Assembly (NCBI GenBank): GCA_947243855.1
Contig: CAMXIK010000001.1
Span: 1 to 64,000 of the forward strand
Source of the DNA: an uncultured Lachnospiraceae bacterium
GTDB lineage: Bacteria; Bacillota; Clostridia; Lachnospirales; Lachnospiraceae
DNA length: 64,000 bases
Direction of reading: 5' to 3'
Part shown: positions 63,944 to 64,000 of the stretch, piece after piece
Position numbering within the stretch: the first letter of the stretch is position 1
Layout of the letters: the number at the start of each line of letters is the position of its first letter
The notes under the pieces: generated by a model
The model's database searches: none
Told to the model about the DNA's origin: nothing
What the model saw: the letters and a program-made list of their open reading frames with translations, nothing else
Translations under genes and position numbers: made by a program

Positions 63944-64000
63944 ATGGCCTCAATGAGAGACATTAAAAGGCGTAAAGGCAGTATTCAGAGTACACAGCAG
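63944..64000 (+). CDS. atpG: F1 ATP synthase subunit gamma, 5' end only
   Basis: The window ends after 19 codons: MASMRDIKRRKGSIQSTQQ, the standard start of the rotor shaft subunit. AGGAGG lies six bases before ATG 63944. The rest of the gene and the beta and epsilon genes lie beyond the window. Confidence 0.9.
   Translation, partial: MASMRDIKRRKGSIQSTQQ

Overview
The window reads as chromosome of a motile, anaerobic Gram-positive bacterium of the Clostridia, most likely Lachnospiraceae. This is inferred from gene content, not from a marker-gene search. Supporting signs are the mbl-flhO-flhP flagellar order, the comF to flagellar zinc-protein order, the cdaA-cdaR-glmM and gdpP-rplI-dnaB orders, pyruvate formate-lyase fermentation, strong AGGAGG ribosome sites, TTG starts, and unknown families I associate with Lachnospiraceae. 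I saw no tRNA, rRNA, CRISPR array, prophage or insertion sequence.

Positions 1-20600 form an accessory zone of small independent units. They include a DUF4180 protein, a YdeI-like protein, a MATE exporter, dCTP deaminase with a hydrolase, a NUDIX protein, a UPF0175/PIN toxin-antitoxin pair whose toxin is frameshifted, and a sirtuin. The SOS-type uvrB-uvrA pair follows, behind a LexA box. Then come a DJ-1/WYL divergent pair, a DUF2975/YozG-like pair, a LytTR two-component system and a three-gene cassette of unknown function. A TetR gene and a broken GNAT gene end the zone. The most notable signal here is a 31-bp block carrying two repeats 21 bp apart. It occurs upstream of both the two-component operon and the unknown cassette, which suggests one regulon.

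Positions 20600-35300 hold an ABC-class ATPase on the minus strand, then mbl with rod proteins FlhO, FlhP and a FlgJ-like protein, recD2, comF, a flagellar-region zinc protein, two unknown membrane proteins, the c-di-AMP cyclase module cdaA-cdaR-glmM, and an acyltransferase. Positions 35400-44600 are core genes: an HPr-like protein, leuA, a second sirtuin, DUF951, rpsF-ssb-rpsR, gdpP, rplI, dnaB and a MerR regulator. Hairpin repeats flank gdpP.

Positions 44600-52900 are the fermentation region: a 2[4Fe-4S] ferredoxin, a large hybrid sensor kinase, pflA, and a pyruvate formate-lyase split into a catalytic chain and a separate 80-residue glycyl-radical protein. A 70-residue Cys-containing protein lies between the two parts and resembles the start of the radical domain. 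A DUF1858 protein and mecA follow. Positions 52900-53540 contain no convincing gene but show a promoter followed by complementary ends that look like a structured RNA. Positions 53545-59300 hold envelope and housekeeping genes: a GH18-type protein, a CwlD-like amidase with a frameshifted N-terminus, Sua5, RpiB, a SleB-type hydrolase and DUF402. From 59424 to the end runs the F-type ATP synthase operon, cut off inside atpG. Its c subunit carries the residues of a sodium-binding ring.
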